Numbered from the stretch's first letter, positions 8,866 to 21,640 are shown. The stretch is 64,000 bases of DNA from Pantoea eucrina (GCF_001691555.1 NZ_MAYN01000008.1:328617-392616), one strand, 5' to 3'. Program-made: numbers and translations. The notes: generated by a model not told the origin, from the letters alone.

Positions 8866-10401
8866 TTAGTGCGCGCCGCCACCTCCGCCGCCTGCGCCAA
8901 ACGGCGGACGGGCAAACCATACCAGCACCAGCAGAATCACAAACACCCCCGCCGATGCCCAGAAGATCTCATTGGCTGAAATAATCAGACCCTGATTGGT
9001 AATCTCCCGCGCAATCCATGCAGACGCCTGCTGGTGGCTCATCCCCATCCCTTCCAGCTGCGCATACATCTCCTGCGAATTCTGGTTGTAAGGATTGACG
9101 GATTCACTCAGATAGCTGTGATGCATTGACTCGCGATTGGTCCACAGGGTGGTAGTGATCGAGGTACCGATCGACCCCGCCAGCGTACGCACAAAGTTAG
9201 AGAGGCTGGAGGCGGCCGCCAGGCGCTCCGGCGGCAGTCCCGATAGCGTAATCGTGGTCAGCGGCATAAAGAAACAGGCTACGGCAAAGCCCTGAATAAA
9301 CTGCGGCCAGGCAGATGCGCCAAAGTCCATGCCGGGTTCAAAGGTATAGGCGCGCCAGTAAAAACAGACGGCATACATGATAAAGCTAAAGGTCACCAGC
9401 CGGCGCATGTCGAGCTTGTGGGCAAAACGGCCGATGATAGGTGAGAGGATCACCGGAATAATCCCGACCGGTGCCGATGCCAGTCCGGCCCAGGTGGCAG
9501 TGTAGCCATAGACCTCCTGCAGCAGCTGCGGCAGCAGGACAATGGAGCCGAAGTAAAGCATATAGGCCAGGCTTATCGACAGGCAGCCAATGGTGAAATT
9601 GCGCATTTTGAACAGCGACAGGTCAACTATCGGATGATCATCCGTCAGCTCCCACACCAGCAGCACCGCCAGCGCCACCACGGCGACCACCGTCAGCACG
9701 ATAATCTCTGTTGAGCTGAACCAGTCCAGCTCTTTACCGCGATCCAGCATCACCTGCAGCGCCCCGATACCCACCACCAGCAGCACCAGACCGACAATAT
9801 CGATCGGGCGGATCTCTGTTTTGGTTTCGCGGCCACGCAGCGTCTGCAGCGTCAGCATCACCACCACAATGCCAATCGGCACGTTGATAAAGAAGATCCA
9901 GCCCCAGTGATAGTTGTCGCTGATCCAGCCGCCGAGGATCGGGCCACAGATTGGCGCGACGATCACCGTCATCGCCCACAGCGACAGCGCAATGCTGCGT
10001 TTGGCAGGCGGATAGTTACTCAGCAGCAGGCTTTGCGAGAGCGGGATCAGCGGGCCGGCCACAATGCCCTGCAGAATACGGAAAAAGATCAGCATCTCCA
10101 GGCTTTCTGACATGCCACACGCCCAGGAGGCGAGCGCAAACAGGATTGTCGCCCAGGTAAAGAGCTTCACTTCACCGATGCGTTTTGCCAGCCAGCCGGT
10201 AATCGGAATCGAGATGGCGTTAGCCACCCCGAACGAGGTGATGACCCAGGTGCCCTGTGAGTTAGAGGCGCCCAGGTTACCGGCAATGGTCGGGATCGCC
10301 ACGTTGGCGATGGTTGAGTCGAGCACCTGCATGAATGTCGCCAGCGACAGGGCGATAGTCATCAAAACAAGGGGCGCGCCCTCAAGCGGTTTTTGTGCCA
10401 T
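8866..10401 (-). CDS. emrB: multidrug efflux MFS transporter EmrB
   Basis: Inner-membrane 14-helix drug:H+ antiporter (DHA2 family) of the EmrAB-TolC pump, which exports uncouplers and hydrophobic drugs. 511 residues (512 in E. coli), with the family motifs LDSTIANVAIPTIAG and GPILGGWISDNYHWGWIFFIN. The tail FGAGGGGGGAH is that of E. coli EmrB. The start is the ATG preceded by GGAGACTGTT, eleven codons inside the longest reading frame. It lies 16 bp after emrA in the emrRAB operon. Confidence 0.97.
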   Translation of the reverse strand: MAQKPLEGAPLVLMTIALSLATFMQVLDSTIANVAIPTIAGNLGASNSQGTWVITSFGVANAISIPITGWLAKRIGEVKLFTWATILFALASWACGMSESLEMLIFFRILQGIVAGPLIPLSQSLLLSNYPPAKRSIALSLWAMTVIVAPICGPILGGWISDNYHWGWIFFINVPIGIVVVMLTLQTLRGRETKTEIRPIDIVGLVLLVVGIGALQVMLDRGKELDWFSSTEIIVLTVVAVVALAVLLVWELTDDHPIVDLSLFKMRNFTIGCLSISLAYMLYFGSIVLLPQLLQEVYGYTATWAGLASAPVGIIPVILSPIIGRFAHKLDMRRLVTFSFIMYAVCFYWRAYTFEPGMDFGASAWPQFIQGFAVACFFMPLTTITLSGLPPERLAAASSLSNFVRTLAGSIGTSITTTLWTNRESMHHSYLSESVNPYNQNSQEMYAQLEGMGMSHQQASAWIAREITNQGLIISANEIFWASAGVFVILLVLVWFARPPFGAGGGGGGAH

Positions 10402-10417
10402 AACAGTCTCCGGCGGA

Positions 10418-11590
10418 TCAGCCCGCGTTGGCACGAACGATAGCGGTAATCATCTGGTTGACCGGTGCGAGGTCGATAGCCAGCGCATTGCTCTCATACG
10501 CCGCCTGCGGACGTACGGCACCCGCCAGCACGGCGCCCTCTTTGTTCTGCGTATCAATTTTCACCAGGGTCGAAAGGCCGATGCGCAGCGGATGCGCCGC
10601 CACTTCATCCGGGTTCAGCTCAATACGCACCGGCAGGCGCTGTACGACTTTGATCCAGTTACCGGTGGCGTTTTGCGCGGGCAGCAGCGAGAAGGCGCTG
10701 CCGGTACCCATATCGAGCCCCGCAACCCTGCCGTGATAAACCACGTCATCGCCATAGATATCGCTGACCACGGTTGCAGACTGACCGATACGTACGCCGG
10801 CAAGCTGCGTCTCTTTGAAGTTGGCATCTACCCACAGGTTGGTGGCGGGCACCACCGCCAGAAGCGGGGTGGTAGTGGAGATTTGCGAGCCGACCTGCAC
10901 GCTGCGGCGTGAAACATAGCCATCAATCGGGCTGCGAATATCGGTACGCTGCAGATTAAGCCAGGCATCGCGCAGGGCAGCAGCGCTTTGCTGTACCGCA
11001 GGCTGATTTTCCAGACCGGTATTCAGGATCATCGCCTGGTTGGCATTATATTGCTGCACAGCCACGTCAAGCTGCGCTTTGGCGGTCGCAACGGCGTCGC
11101 GCGCGTGCTGCAGCTCTTCGCGGCCAATCAGATTGGAGGCACCCAGCGGTTCGCGGCGCTTCAGGTCGGCTTCTGCCTGCTCCAGTGCCGTCTGCTGCAG
11201 CTTGATCGTGGCCTGATACTGCCTGCCGTTGATCATCAGCTGGTGCGTCTGGCGGACGCTGGTGGCCAGCGCAGTTTGCGCTTTTTCAAAAGCCTGCTGC
11301 GCATCGGTTTTGTCCAGTGAGACCAGCACGTCACCTTTTTTGACGCGATCGGTATCATCAAACCACACTTTATTAACGCTGCCGGAAACCTGCGCCATCA
11401 CCTGCACCTGATTGCCAGCCACATAGGCATCATCAGTCTCCTGAAAATGCCGCAGCACCAGATACCAGTAAGTCAGATAGCTAATGCCGGCCACAATAAA
11501 CACGACAGCCAGCAGGATCAGCGCAAGTTTACGCTTCTTCTTCTTGTTTGCAGGCTGTTGCGGGCTTTGAGCTTCCGCTGTCGCACTCAT
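10418..11590 (-). CDS. emrA: multidrug efflux membrane fusion protein EmrA
   Basis: Periplasmic adaptor linking EmrB to TolC. One N-terminal transmembrane helix (about residues 22-42) is followed by the HlyD/EmrA body with half-lipoyl motifs (AQVSGSVNKVWFDDTDRVKKGD), a coiled-coil hairpin, and the barrel DANFKETQLAGVRIGQ. The length is 390 residues as in E. coli. Start chosen at MSATAEAQ because GGAGAACGAC precedes it; an upstream in-frame ATG lacks any Shine-Dalgarno. Repression by EmrR is expected. Confidence 0.97.
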   Translation of the reverse strand: MSATAEAQSPQQPANKKKKRKLALILLAVVFIVAGISYLTYWYLVLRHFQETDDAYVAGNQVQVMAQVSGSVNKVWFDDTDRVKKGDVLVSLDKTDAQQAFEKAQTALATSVRQTHQLMINGRQYQATIKLQQTALEQAEADLKRREPLGASNLIGREELQHARDAVATAKAQLDVAVQQYNANQAMILNTGLENQPAVQQSAAALRDAWLNLQRTDIRSPIDGYVSRRSVQVGSQISTTTPLLAVVPATNLWVDANFKETQLAGVRIGQSATVVSDIYGDDVVYHGRVAGLDMGTGSAFSLLPAQNATGNWIKVVQRLPVRIELNPDEVAAHPLRIGLSTLVKIDTQNKEGAVLAGAVRPQAAYESNALAIDLAPVNQMITAIVRANAG

Positions 11591-11738
11591 GTCGTTCTCC
11601 ACGTTTGCCATAAGTCGGGATGTGCTGATCCATCAACACGGTAACCCGAATCGAAAAAGCCAGCGCAAAAGGCGCTGGCCAGATAAAGGAAAATTAAAAT
11701 AGCGATTTCGGCAGGGGGTTGTGTCGCACTTCTTGCTA

Positions 11739-12269
11739 TTAGCGAGAGAGTGAGGCGATAACCTGATCTTCGTCCATTTTATCCAGACGGTTAAGCAGCT
11801 TGCGCGTGATGGCTTCCAGCTGCTCCTGCTCGGTTGCGCTCAGTGACGACCAGAGATACTGCAGGCTCTGGTGCTGTGGCGGCAGCAGCTGACGCAGAAA
11901 CTCGTTGCCTTTTTCAGTCAGGTGCAGATGCAGGCAGCGGCGATCGTTGTCGCTTTCACGGCGTTCGATCCAGCCGCGCTTTTCCAGTTCATCCGCAATG
12001 CGCGTGGCGTTGGTGCGTGAGGAACCCAGCGCCGAGCTCAGTTCTGATGGCTGAATGCTCTGGTTTTCCTGTGCATCCAGCGTGATCAGCGCCATAAATA
12101 AGGTTTCGTTAATTCCCTGCGCCTTGAGCATTTTGTTGCGATTATCCAGCAGCTTGCCCTGCATATGCATACACAGGCGGGTCAGGATAATTTCCTGCAG
12201 CGGAAAATCTTTATGGCGATTTGCCCGGACGTTCAGCATCTGCTCAATGGGAGTAAACGAACTTTCCAT
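11739..12269 (-). CDS. emrR: MarR-family repressor EmrR (MprA)
   Basis: Winged-helix repressor of the emr operon that is released by binding uncouplers and other hydrophobic ligands. 176 residues, as in E. coli. The helix-turn-helix and wing lie at about residues 75-115 ([40 protein letters not shown]). It is first in emrRAB, 148 bp ahead of emrA, and an AGAGG Shine-Dalgarno lies upstream of its ATG. Confidence 0.96.
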   Translation of the reverse strand: MESSFTPIEQMLNVRANRHKDFPLQEIILTRLCMHMQGKLLDNRNKMLKAQGINETLFMALITLDAQENQSIQPSELSSALGSSRTNATRIADELEKRGWIERRESDNDRRCLHLHLTEKGNEFLRQLLPPQHQSLQYLWSSLSATEQEQLEAITRKLLNRLDKMDEDQVIASLSR

Positions 12270-12407
12270 CTAAAAAAACCTCTTGATTGCAACGTAGAAA
12301 TATCACATTCAGCGCGCTAACCGCTTCGCTGTGGAATAATTTCGAGAGTAAAAATAACTTCAGTGAATAAGTACACTGCTAACGATATCAAACTCACCTG
12401 TTAATGG

Positions 12408-12438
12408 ACAGCGCAGCTTACCGATTTGCGCTGTTTTT
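12408..12438 (+). terminator. terminator-like hairpin with no plus-strand gene
   Basis: A stem ACAGCGCA / TGCGCTGT followed by TTTTT reads as an intrinsic terminator on the plus strand only. Both neighbouring genes, emrR and the MFS gene, are on the minus strand, so the transcript it would end is unknown. Confidence 0.45.
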
Positions 12439-12443
12439 CTTGC

Positions 12444-13622
12444 TCAGGCAGGCTCTGCGCGGGCATTACGCCACCAGATTGTCAGATTAAGCAGCGTTGC
12501 CAGGGCGCCAGCCGCACAGACGCCATACCAGCCAAACAGATGAAACGCATTTGCCGAGATAACCGAGCCCAGCGCACCCCCGGTAAAATAGCTGGTCATA
12601 TAGCCGGAGGTCAGGCGATTGCGCGCTTCAGGCAGGGTGCGATAAATCACGCTTTGATTGGTGATGTGCACCCCCTGAACCGCCAGATCCAGCAGCACAA
12701 TACCGGCAATCAGCGCCAGCAGGCTGCTGCTGCCCAGAGCGGTAACGCCCCAGGAGATCAGCATGATCACCAGCCCGGCGCTGGTGGTGAGTTTTGCTTT
12801 GCCGCGGTCGGCCAGTCCGCCTGCCTGACGCGCCGCCAGCGCGCCTGCTGCCCCGGCCAGACCCAGCAGGCCAATCTCGCCCTCGCTGAAATTCCACGGC
12901 GGCGCGGCCAGCAAAAAAGCTATTGAAGTCCAGAGCATGCTGAAGTTTGCAAAACTCAGGCAGCCGGTAAGTGCCCGGGTACGTAATACCCGATCGGCGC
13001 TGAACAGGGAGAAAATAGAGCGCAACAGCTGCAGGTAGTTAAGCGGCACGCGCTGCTGGTAACGCGGCAGATAGCGCCACAGCGCCAGCGCCATCAGGAT
13101 CATCAGCACGCTGGCGCACCAGTAAACGCTGCGCCATCCTGCAACCTGAGCCAGCGCGCCGGCCACGGTACGGGCCAGTAAAATGCCCAGCAGCAGACCA
13201 CTCATGACCGTGCCTACCACTTTGCCACGCTTTTCCGGAGCAGCGAGCGTTGCGGCCAGCGGTACCAGCAGCTGTGCGACCACTGAGAAGAGACCGGTTA
13301 TCACGGTACCCAGCAGCATCAGCGTCAGCGAAGAGGAGAGGGCGGTCAGCATCATGCCGCCCGCCGCCAGCAGGCTCATTGAGACAATCAGGGCACGGCG
13401 TTCCAGCATATCGCCCAGCGGCACCAGCAGCAGCAATCCACAGGCGTAGCCTAGCTGCGCCGTAGTCACGATAAAGCCCGCGACACTGACTGAGAGGCCA
13501 AACTGATGCGCGATTGTGTTGAGCAGCGGCTGCACGTAGTAGTTACTGGCCACTGCCAGCCCTGTCGCCACTGACATCAGCGTTACTAATGGGGCACTGA
13601 GACGTGCCGGGGATGAACTCAT
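12444..13622 (-). CDS. MFS transporter, YgaY type
   Basis: Predicted 12-helix major facilitator exporter of unknown substrate. The 392 residues open with a helix containing SNYYVQPLL and carry the loop 2-3 sequence GDMLERRALI, both typical of the arabinose-efflux-like branch to which YgaY belongs. In E. coli K-12, ygaY lies near emrRAB but is a pseudogene; here the frame is open end to end. The ATG start has no clear Shine-Dalgarno, and a GTG four codons upstream is the alternative. It lies upstream of emrR on the same strand, separated by 174 bp that include an unrelated hairpin. Confidence 0.8.
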   Translation of the reverse strand: MSSSPARLSAPLVTLMSVATGLAVASNYYVQPLLNTIAHQFGLSVSVAGFIVTTAQLGYACGLLLLVPLGDMLERRALIVSMSLLAAGGMMLTALSSSLTLMLLGTVITGLFSVVAQLLVPLAATLAAPEKRGKVVGTVMSGLLLGILLARTVAGALAQVAGWRSVYWCASVLMILMALALWRYLPRYQQRVPLNYLQLLRSIFSLFSADRVLRTRALTGCLSFANFSMLWTSIAFLLAAPPWNFSEGEIGLLGLAGAAGALAARQAGGLADRGKAKLTTSAGLVIMLISWGVTALGSSSLLALIAGIVLLDLAVQGVHITNQSVIYRTLPEARNRLTSGYMTSYFTGGALGSVISANAFHLFGWYGVCAAGALATLLNLTIWWRNARAEPA

Positions 13623-13768
13623 GAGCTGACACACAAAGAAATAATCATATACGGGTAATAGTAACCGAAAAAATTATTTCATTGTTGTGATAATTGACAG
13701 GACATACCAGTCCCCTTCAGCGCACGCTGCGCTGACATTTAGCGTGCAGAAAGAGAAGGAGGGCAGCA

Positions 13769-13788
13769 CCACGGGAGTTCTCCCGTGG
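13769..13788 (-). terminator. hairpin after nrdF
   Basis: A perfect 8-bp stem CCACGGGA / TCCCGTGG with a GTTC loop lies about 30 bp past the nrdF stop. It has no T run on the minus strand, so it may be a transcript-stabilising or weak terminating structure. A second small palindrome (CAGCGCA / TGCGCTG) lies 35 bp further on. Confidence 0.5.
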
Positions 13789-13816
13789 CGTATAAAACCG
13801 GCAGTGCAGCGTAACG

Positions 13817-16900
<3,084 letters not shown>

Positions 16901-16922
<22 letters not shown>

Positions 16923-17317
16923 AATTGGGTTACTCCTGCTTTAACCTGCGCAATGTCTTCCGGCGTCCCCATCATTTCAAAGCGATAGAGGCAGGGCACC
17001 TGACATTTACGCGCAATGATGTCGCCCGCCAGGCAGAAACCGCTGCCGAAATTGCGGTTGCCGGCGGCAATAACGCCACGGATGCCGCGACGATTCGCGC
17101 TGTCGTTAAGAAACTGAATCACCTGGCGTGGTACGGCACCCTGCACACCGCCGCCGCCATAGCTTGGCACCACCAGAATATAGGGGTGGTCAACCTGCAG
17201 CCGCTGGTCAGCCTCTGCAGGAATGCGGCGCGCCGGCAGCGCCAGGCGGGTAATAAACCTGTGGGTGTTTTCAGATCGGCTGGAAAAATAGACCAGCGGA
17301 TACACGGGGCTATTCAC
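16901..17317 (-). CDS. nrdI: NrdI flavodoxin-like protein
   Basis: FMN protein that supplies the oxidant for assembling the Mn(III)2-tyrosyl radical of NrdF. 138 residues, with the phosphate-binding start [14 protein letters not shown] and the flavin loops VPSYGGGG and [10 protein letters not shown]. The frame starts at a GTG that overlaps the end of nrdH by 8 bp. A second GTG four codons later would give 134 residues, closer to the E. coli N-terminus. Neither has a strong Shine-Dalgarno, which points to coupling. Confidence 0.94.
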
Positions 17318-17552
17318 TTACCGCTGCTGGCTGGCGCAGCGCAGCAATTTTGTCCGGACGGAAGCCGCTCCAGCTGTCGTCCGGCGTTATCACAACCGGT
17401 ACCTGGCGGTAGCCCAGCGTTCTGAGCTCTCCAGTCGCCTCCGGCTGTATATCAAGATTGATGAGCTGGTAAGCGATACCACGACGATCCAGCGCATGTT
17501 TAGTGGTGTCACACTGGACACAGTTGCTTTTAGTGTAAATAATAATGCTCAT
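17310..17552 (-). CDS. nrdH: glutaredoxin-like protein NrdH
   Basis: Electron donor to NrdE, a glutaredoxin-fold protein reduced by thioredoxin reductase. 80 residues with the active site CVQC (Cys11, Cys14) and the family motif WSGFRPDKI. Start taken at MSIIIYTK because AAGGA is well spaced from it; an ATG three codons upstream is too close to that Shine-Dalgarno. First gene of nrdHIEF. Confidence 0.95.
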   Translation of the reverse strand: MSIIIYTKSNCVQCDTTKHALDRRGIAYQLINLDIQPEATGELRTLGYRQVPVVITPDDSWSGFRPDKIAALRQPAAVSE

Positions 17553-17613
17553 GATTCGCATTTCCTTTTAGTCACAGGAAGATAGCGGCTACTGCCAGAC
17601 GCAACGGGTCATA

Positions 17614-17662
17614 TTTCAATATGTAGTGCCTTATTTGATTATAAGATACTAGATGTAGCGAT
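17614..17662 (-). promoter_or_regulatory. two NrdR boxes over the nrdHIEF promoter
   Basis: Two copies of the NrdR motif, CAATATGTAGTG from 17617 and CTAGATGTAGCG from 17649, are exactly 32 bp apart (three helical turns), the usual NrdR spacing. A perfect -10 hexamer TATAAT (minus strand, 17643-17638) lies between them; the -35 is poor. NrdR should repress nrdHIEF when ATP or dATP is bound. Confidence 0.82.
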
Positions 17663-17767
17663 TGCGGTGGTCAACCCGCTAACTGAAGGGATATTGCTCC
17701 GATAGCAGCACAAACCAGGCAGGCAGCGCTTTTCGCAGCGGAAAAAATTTTTCGCGTAAAAAACGGC

Positions 17768-17796
17768 AAAAAAAAGCCCTGCGTCAGCAGGGCCTT
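17768..17796 (-). terminator. ygaM terminator
   Basis: Stem GCCCTGC / GCAGGGC with a GTCA loop, followed on the minus strand by a run of eight T, 21 bp after the ygaM stop. Confidence 0.88.
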
Positions 17797-17816
17797 GTGA
17801 GATTTCATAGGTCAGA

Positions 17817-18131
17817 TTAGCGGCGGGATACCAGCAGCGCACCCAGGACCAGACCAACGGCAGCGCCTACTCCGACACCGTGCCATGGCTTGTCGCGCAC
17901 ATAGGCATCAACCTGATAGCCTGCATCACGCGCCGCCTGTGAAACTGAATTGTTGCCGTTCATTTTCGCACGGGTCTGTTTCAGCAGTTTTTGCGCCTTA
18001 TCGCGTGCGCTGTCGACTTCATCTTTGGCATCGCTGCCGTAAGATTTGAGCAACGCTTCCAGCGAATCAGCCAGATCGTTTACATCCTGATTGATATCAA
18101 TGTCATCATTTTTAGTCGTTCGATTAAACAT
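17817..18131 (-). CDS. ygaM: YgaM (DUF883 family membrane protein)
   Basis: Small protein of the ElaB/YgaM/YqjD family. E. coli members sit in the inner membrane by a C-terminal helix and bind ribosomes in stationary phase. 104 residues: a charged helical N-terminal domain (about 1-65), the YVRDKPWHGVG motif, and a C-terminal glycine-rich transmembrane helix ending LLVSRR. It is divergent from ygaC, an arrangement shared with E. coli. Confidence 0.9.
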   Translation of the reverse strand: MFNRTTKNDDIDINQDVNDLADSLEALLKSYGSDAKDEVDSARDKAQKLLKQTRAKMNGNNSVSQAARDAGYQVDAYVRDKPWHGVGVGAAVGLVLGALLVSRR

Positions 18132-18279
18132 TTTTCGCTCCCTTTGATTTAAAACGTAATACTAAGTGTAGACGATACGTGATTAAACGCAGCGCTATGC
18201 CAGGCTTTAGGGAAAATCCGAATGTCTGTACCATAGGTCTGTTGTAAGGTTGCGGAGCTGTGAGAAGAGAGGAGCAAGC

Positions 18280-18618
18280 ATGTATTTACGTCCGGATGAG
18301 GTTGCGCGCGTACTGGAAAAAGCAGGATTCGAAATGGATGTTCTGACGCCAAAAACCTATGGTTACCGCCGTGGTGAGAACTACGTCTATGTTAACCGTG
18401 AGGCGCGTCTGGGACGCACAGCGCTGGTGATACATCCTACGCTGAAAGAGAAAAGCCAGCACTTTGCTGAGCCCGCCTCAGAGATGAAAACCTGCGATCA
18501 CTACACGCAATTCCCTCTCTACCTGATGGGTAATTCACAGGAGCATTACGGTATTCCCCACGGTTTCAGTTCCCGTGTTGCGCTGGAGCGCTATCTGCAG
18601 GGCGTGTTTGGCGCCTGA
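18280..18618 (+). CDS. ygaC: YgaC (DUF2002 family protein)
   Basis: Conserved enterobacterial protein of unknown function, 112 residues. It starts [17 protein letters not shown] and contains [16 protein letters not shown] and [18 protein letters not shown], nearly identical to E. coli YgaC. The ATG has AGAGGAG upstream. In E. coli the gene is Fur-regulated; I did not find a convincing Fur box here. Confidence 0.9.
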   Translation: MYLRPDEVARVLEKAGFEMDVLTPKTYGYRRGENYVYVNREARLGRTALVIHPTLKEKSQHFAEPASEMKTCDHYTQFPLYLMGNSQEHYGIPHGFSSRVALERYLQGVFGA

Positions 18619-18677
18619 TTTTTTGCCCCGTTAACGCGGGGCTCTCCCGATCTGTACGATTCCCTGTTTCCGCCACG

Positions 18678-18743
18678 TTGCAAAACGCAGCGCGGATGCG
18701 TATAACTCTGTATCCATATAGAAGTTTAGACGTCCATATGGAT
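18678..18743 (+). promoter_or_regulatory. mmuP promoter with MetJ operator
   Basis: A promoter with -35 TTGCAA (18678) and -10 TATAAC (18701) separated by 17 bp. Just downstream, over the start site, are tandem 8-mers AGAAGTTT (18720) and AGACGTCC (18728), matching the MetJ box AGACGTCT at 6 and 7 of 8 positions, with weaker 8-mers on both sides. This predicts repression by MetJ with S-adenosylmethionine, fitting a methionine-salvage operon. Confidence 0.72.
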
Positions 18744-18750
18744 TATCAGC

Positions 18751-20163
18751 ATGCAAAGCGCGAATACCCCTCCGCAGGAAAGTTTTAAACGCACGATGAA
18801 AGTGCGGCATCTGGTGATGCTGTCGCTGGGCGGCGTCATTGGCACCGGCCTGTTTTTTAACACCGGCTACATCATTTCAACAACCGGTGCCGCGGGCACA
18901 CTGCTGGCCTATCTCATCGGCGCGCTGGTGGTCTGGCTGGTAATGGCCTGTCTGGGCGAGCTGGCGGTAGCGATGCCGGAAACCGGTGCGTTTCACGTTT
19001 ACGCCGCGCGCTACCTGAGCCCGGCCACGGGCTACACCGTCGCCTGGCTTTACTGGCTCACCTGGACCGTGGCGCTGGGGTCCAGCCTGACCGCGGCCGG
19101 TTTCTGTATGCAGTACTGGTTCCCGGCCGTGCCGGTCTGGCTCTGGTGTCTGGTATTTTGTCTGGCCATCTATCTGCTGAATATTATCTCTACGCGCTTT
19201 TTTGCCGAAGGCGAGTTCTGGTTCTCGATCATTAAAGTGGTCACCATCATCGCTTTTATTGTGCTGGGCGGCGCCGCGATGTTTGGCTTTATCCCGCTGA
19301 AAGATGGCTCTGCCGCGCCGGGCCTGCATAACCTCACGGCGTCGGGCTGGCTGCCGCACGGCACGCTGCCTATTCTGATGACGATGGTGGCGGTAAACTT
19401 TGCGTTTTCCGGGACTGAACTGATCGGAATTGCAGCAGGTGAGACTGAGGAGCCGCAGAAAGCGCTGCCGCTGGCTATCCGTACAACCGTGGCCCGCCTG
19501 ATTATCTTCTTTGTCGGCACGGTATTTGTGCTGGCGGCCCTGATCCCGATGGACCAGGCGGGCATAGTTAAAAGCCCGTTTGTGCTGGTGTTTGAAAAAA
19601 TCGGTATTCCCTGGTCAGCTGACATCTTCAACTTCGTGATTCTTACGGCGATCCTCTCTGCTGCTAACTCCGGCCTCTATGCCTCCGGACGCATGCTCTG
19701 GTCGCTGGCGAATGAAAACACGCTGCCGCGCTGTTTTGCGCGCGTGAACCGGCGTGGTATTCCGGTTCTGGCGATCACCATCAGCATGCTGGGCGGCCTG
19801 CTGGCGCTCTTTTCCAGCGTAATCGCGCCGGATACGGTATTTGTGGCGCTGTCGGCCATCTCCGGTTTTGCCGTGGTGGCCGTCTGGCTCAGCATCTGCG
19901 CCTCACACTACGTTTTCCGCCGGCGCTACGTGCAGGCCGGAAATGATATCAGGCAGCTCGCGTACCGCGCGCCGTTCTACCCGGTGGTGCCGGTACTGGG
20001 ATTTGTGCTTTGTCTGGTAGCGTGCGTGGGTCTGGCGTTTGATCCGTCACAGCGCATCGCGCTCTGGTGCGGTATTCCGTTTGTACTGCTCTGTTATGCT
20101 GCTTACTATGTTACCCGGCGACGTAAACCCCTTAAGACGCAGGAGAGCAACCATGCCGCGTAA
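18751..20163 (+). CDS. mmuP: S-methylmethionine permease MmuP
   Basis: Imports S-methylmethionine, a plant-derived sulfur compound. It is an APC-superfamily permease of 470 residues (467 in E. coli) with about 12 hydrophobic segments, the helix-1 motif [13 protein letters not shown] and a body almost identical to E. coli MmuP ([21 protein letters not shown]). The start follows a weak Shine-Dalgarno, and mmuM begins inside its last codons. The gene fits a plant-associated lifestyle. Confidence 0.94.
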   Translation: MQSANTPPQESFKRTMKVRHLVMLSLGGVIGTGLFFNTGYIISTTGAAGTLLAYLIGALVVWLVMACLGELAVAMPETGAFHVYAARYLSPATGYTVAWLYWLTWTVALGSSLTAAGFCMQYWFPAVPVWLWCLVFCLAIYLLNIISTRFFAEGEFWFSIIKVVTIIAFIVLGGAAMFGFIPLKDGSAAPGLHNLTASGWLPHGTLPILMTMVAVNFAFSGTELIGIAAGETEEPQKALPLAIRTTVARLIIFFVGTVFVLAALIPMDQAGIVKSPFVLVFEKIGIPWSADIFNFVILTAILSAANSGLYASGRMLWSLANENTLPRCFARVNRRGIPVLAITISMLGGLLALFSSVIAPDTVFVALSAISGFAVVAVWLSICASHYVFRRRYVQAGNDIRQLAYRAPFYPVVPVLGFVLCLVACVGLAFDPSQRIALWCGIPFVLLCYAAYYVTRRRKPLKTQESNHAA

Positions 20164-21085
20164 CCCGATTGCTGAAGCACTCACTCAAACCCGTCCGCTG
20201 ATCCTGGATGGCGCGCTGGCCACCGAGCTGGAGGCACGCGGCTGCGATCTTGCAGACTCCCTCTGGTCAGCAAAAGTGCTGATGGAGCAGCCGGAACTGA
20301 TTTATGCCGTGCACCGCGACTACTTTGCTGCCGGCGCACAGGTGGCGATCACCGCCAGCTATCAGGCAACGCCGCGCGGTTTTGCCGCACGCGGCCTGGA
20401 TAGCGGCAAGGCGGGCGAGCTGATCCGCCTGAGCGTGACGCTGGCGCAGCGTGCACGCGATGATTACCGTGCTGCTTCCGGCACCACGGCTCCGCTGCTG
20501 ATCGCCGGTTCAGTAGGGCCCTGGGGCGCCTATCTGGCAAACGGTGCCGAGTATCGCGGCGACTACGCGCTGCCGCCGGAAGAGATGAAAGATTTCCACC
20601 GGCCGCGCGTGGCGGCGCTGCTGGAGGCGGGCGTCGACCTGCTGGCATGCGAAACGCTGCCGTCGTTTGGCGAAGCGCAGGCGCTGATCGCGCTGCTGGC
20701 TGAATTCCCGCAAAGCAGCGCATGGTTTTCGTTTACGCTGCGTGACGCAGAGCATATCAGCGACGGCACGCCGCTTGAGAGCGTGATGAAGGTGATTGAC
20801 GCAGCACCGCAGGTTGTTGCGGTGGGCATTAACTGTGTGGCGCTGGAGAGCGTTACGCCGGCGCTGCGGACCCTGCAGGCGCTGACGCAGAAGCCGCTGC
20901 TGGTCTACCCTAACTCGGGTGAGCAGTATGATGCAGAGAGTAAAAGCTGGCACTCCGCCCCGTCTGGCTGCACGCTGCAGGAGAAGTTCAGCGAATGGCA
21001 GCAGGCAGGTGCGCAGCTGATTGGCGGCTGCTGCCGGACGTCGCCTGAGGATATCCGGGCAATTGCTGCCTGTTGTCAACGCTGA
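20153..21085 (+). CDS. mmuM: homocysteine S-methyltransferase MmuM
   Basis: Transfers a methyl group from S-methylmethionine (or S-adenosylmethionine) to homocysteine, giving methionine. 310 residues, the E. coli length. It opens with [15 protein letters not shown], typical of the fold. The zinc thiolates are in the VGINC motif and the C-terminal [11 protein letters not shown]. The start has AGGAG upstream and overlaps mmuP by 11 bp. A perfect 10-bp stem-loop (CAGAGAGCAC, 21136-21165) after the gene lacks a T run. Confidence 0.95.
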   Translation: MPRNPIAEALTQTRPLILDGALATELEARGCDLADSLWSAKVLMEQPELIYAVHRDYFAAGAQVAITASYQATPRGFAARGLDSGKAGELIRLSVTLAQRARDDYRAASGTTAPLLIAGSVGPWGAYLANGAEYRGDYALPPEEMKDFHRPRVAALLEAGVDLLACETLPSFGEAQALIALLAEFPQSSAWFSFTLRDAEHISDGTPLESVMKVIDAAPQVVAVGINCVALESVTPALRTLQALTQKPLLVYPNSGEQYDAESKSWHSAPSGCTLQEKFSEWQQAGAQLIGGCCRTSPEDIRAIAACCQR

Positions 21086-21184
21086 ATAAGCACAAAAAAA
21101 GCACACTGATAGCGCGATTGTCGTCAGTGAAAAGCCAGAGAGCACGGTTTACACTGTGCTCTCTGACTCTGATGCGGATCTGCT

Positions 21185-21607
21185 ATGAACCTGCGACACA
21201 CTCTTCCCGCCTGCGCGCTGCTGCTAAGCGGCTGCGCCACTATCGTCGGTACAGACACGCAGCCGGTAAAAATTGACTCTATCCCGCAAGGCGCCCGCTT
21301 TACGGTACAGGATGAGACCGGACGCGCGGTAGCGCAGGGCTACACGCCCCAGACCATAGACCTGGCAAAATCAAACGGCAGCTACTTTGGTAAAAAACAT
21401 TATCAGGTCATGCTGGAAAGCCCCGGCTATGTCCCGCTGACGCTGCCGATTGAGGCAAGTGCCAATCTCTGGTACGTGCTGGGAAATATTCCGCTGCTCG
21501 GCTTCCCGGGCTGGCTGGTGGTCGATCCGTTCTATGGCGGGATGTATACCCTGAAACCGGATCATCCGCAGCCGGTACTGAACGTGGTAGGCGCGCGCGG
21601 CCGCTGA
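21185..21607 (+). CDS. conserved lipoprotein of unknown function
   Basis: 140 residues with a signal peptide ending in the lipobox LLSGC (Cys17), so probably an outer- or inner-membrane lipoprotein. The mature part begins ATIVGTDTQPVKIDSIPQGA, which recalls PEGA-like beta domains, and a hydrophobic stretch near the C-terminus (LWYVLGNIPLLGFPGWLVVDP) precedes FYGGMYTL. Such proteins are widespread in proteobacteria, but I know of no assigned function. It stands alone between mmuM and the repeat array. Confidence 0.82.
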   Translation: MNLRHTLPACALLLSGCATIVGTDTQPVKIDSIPQGARFTVQDETGRAVAQGYTPQTIDLAKSNGSYFGKKHYQVMLESPGYVPLTLPIEASANLWYVLGNIPLLGFPGWLVVDPFYGGMYTLKPDHPQPVLNVVGARGR

Positions 21608-21640
21608 TCTCTGCGTAATCATTCCCCTGCGAAGGTTCAG

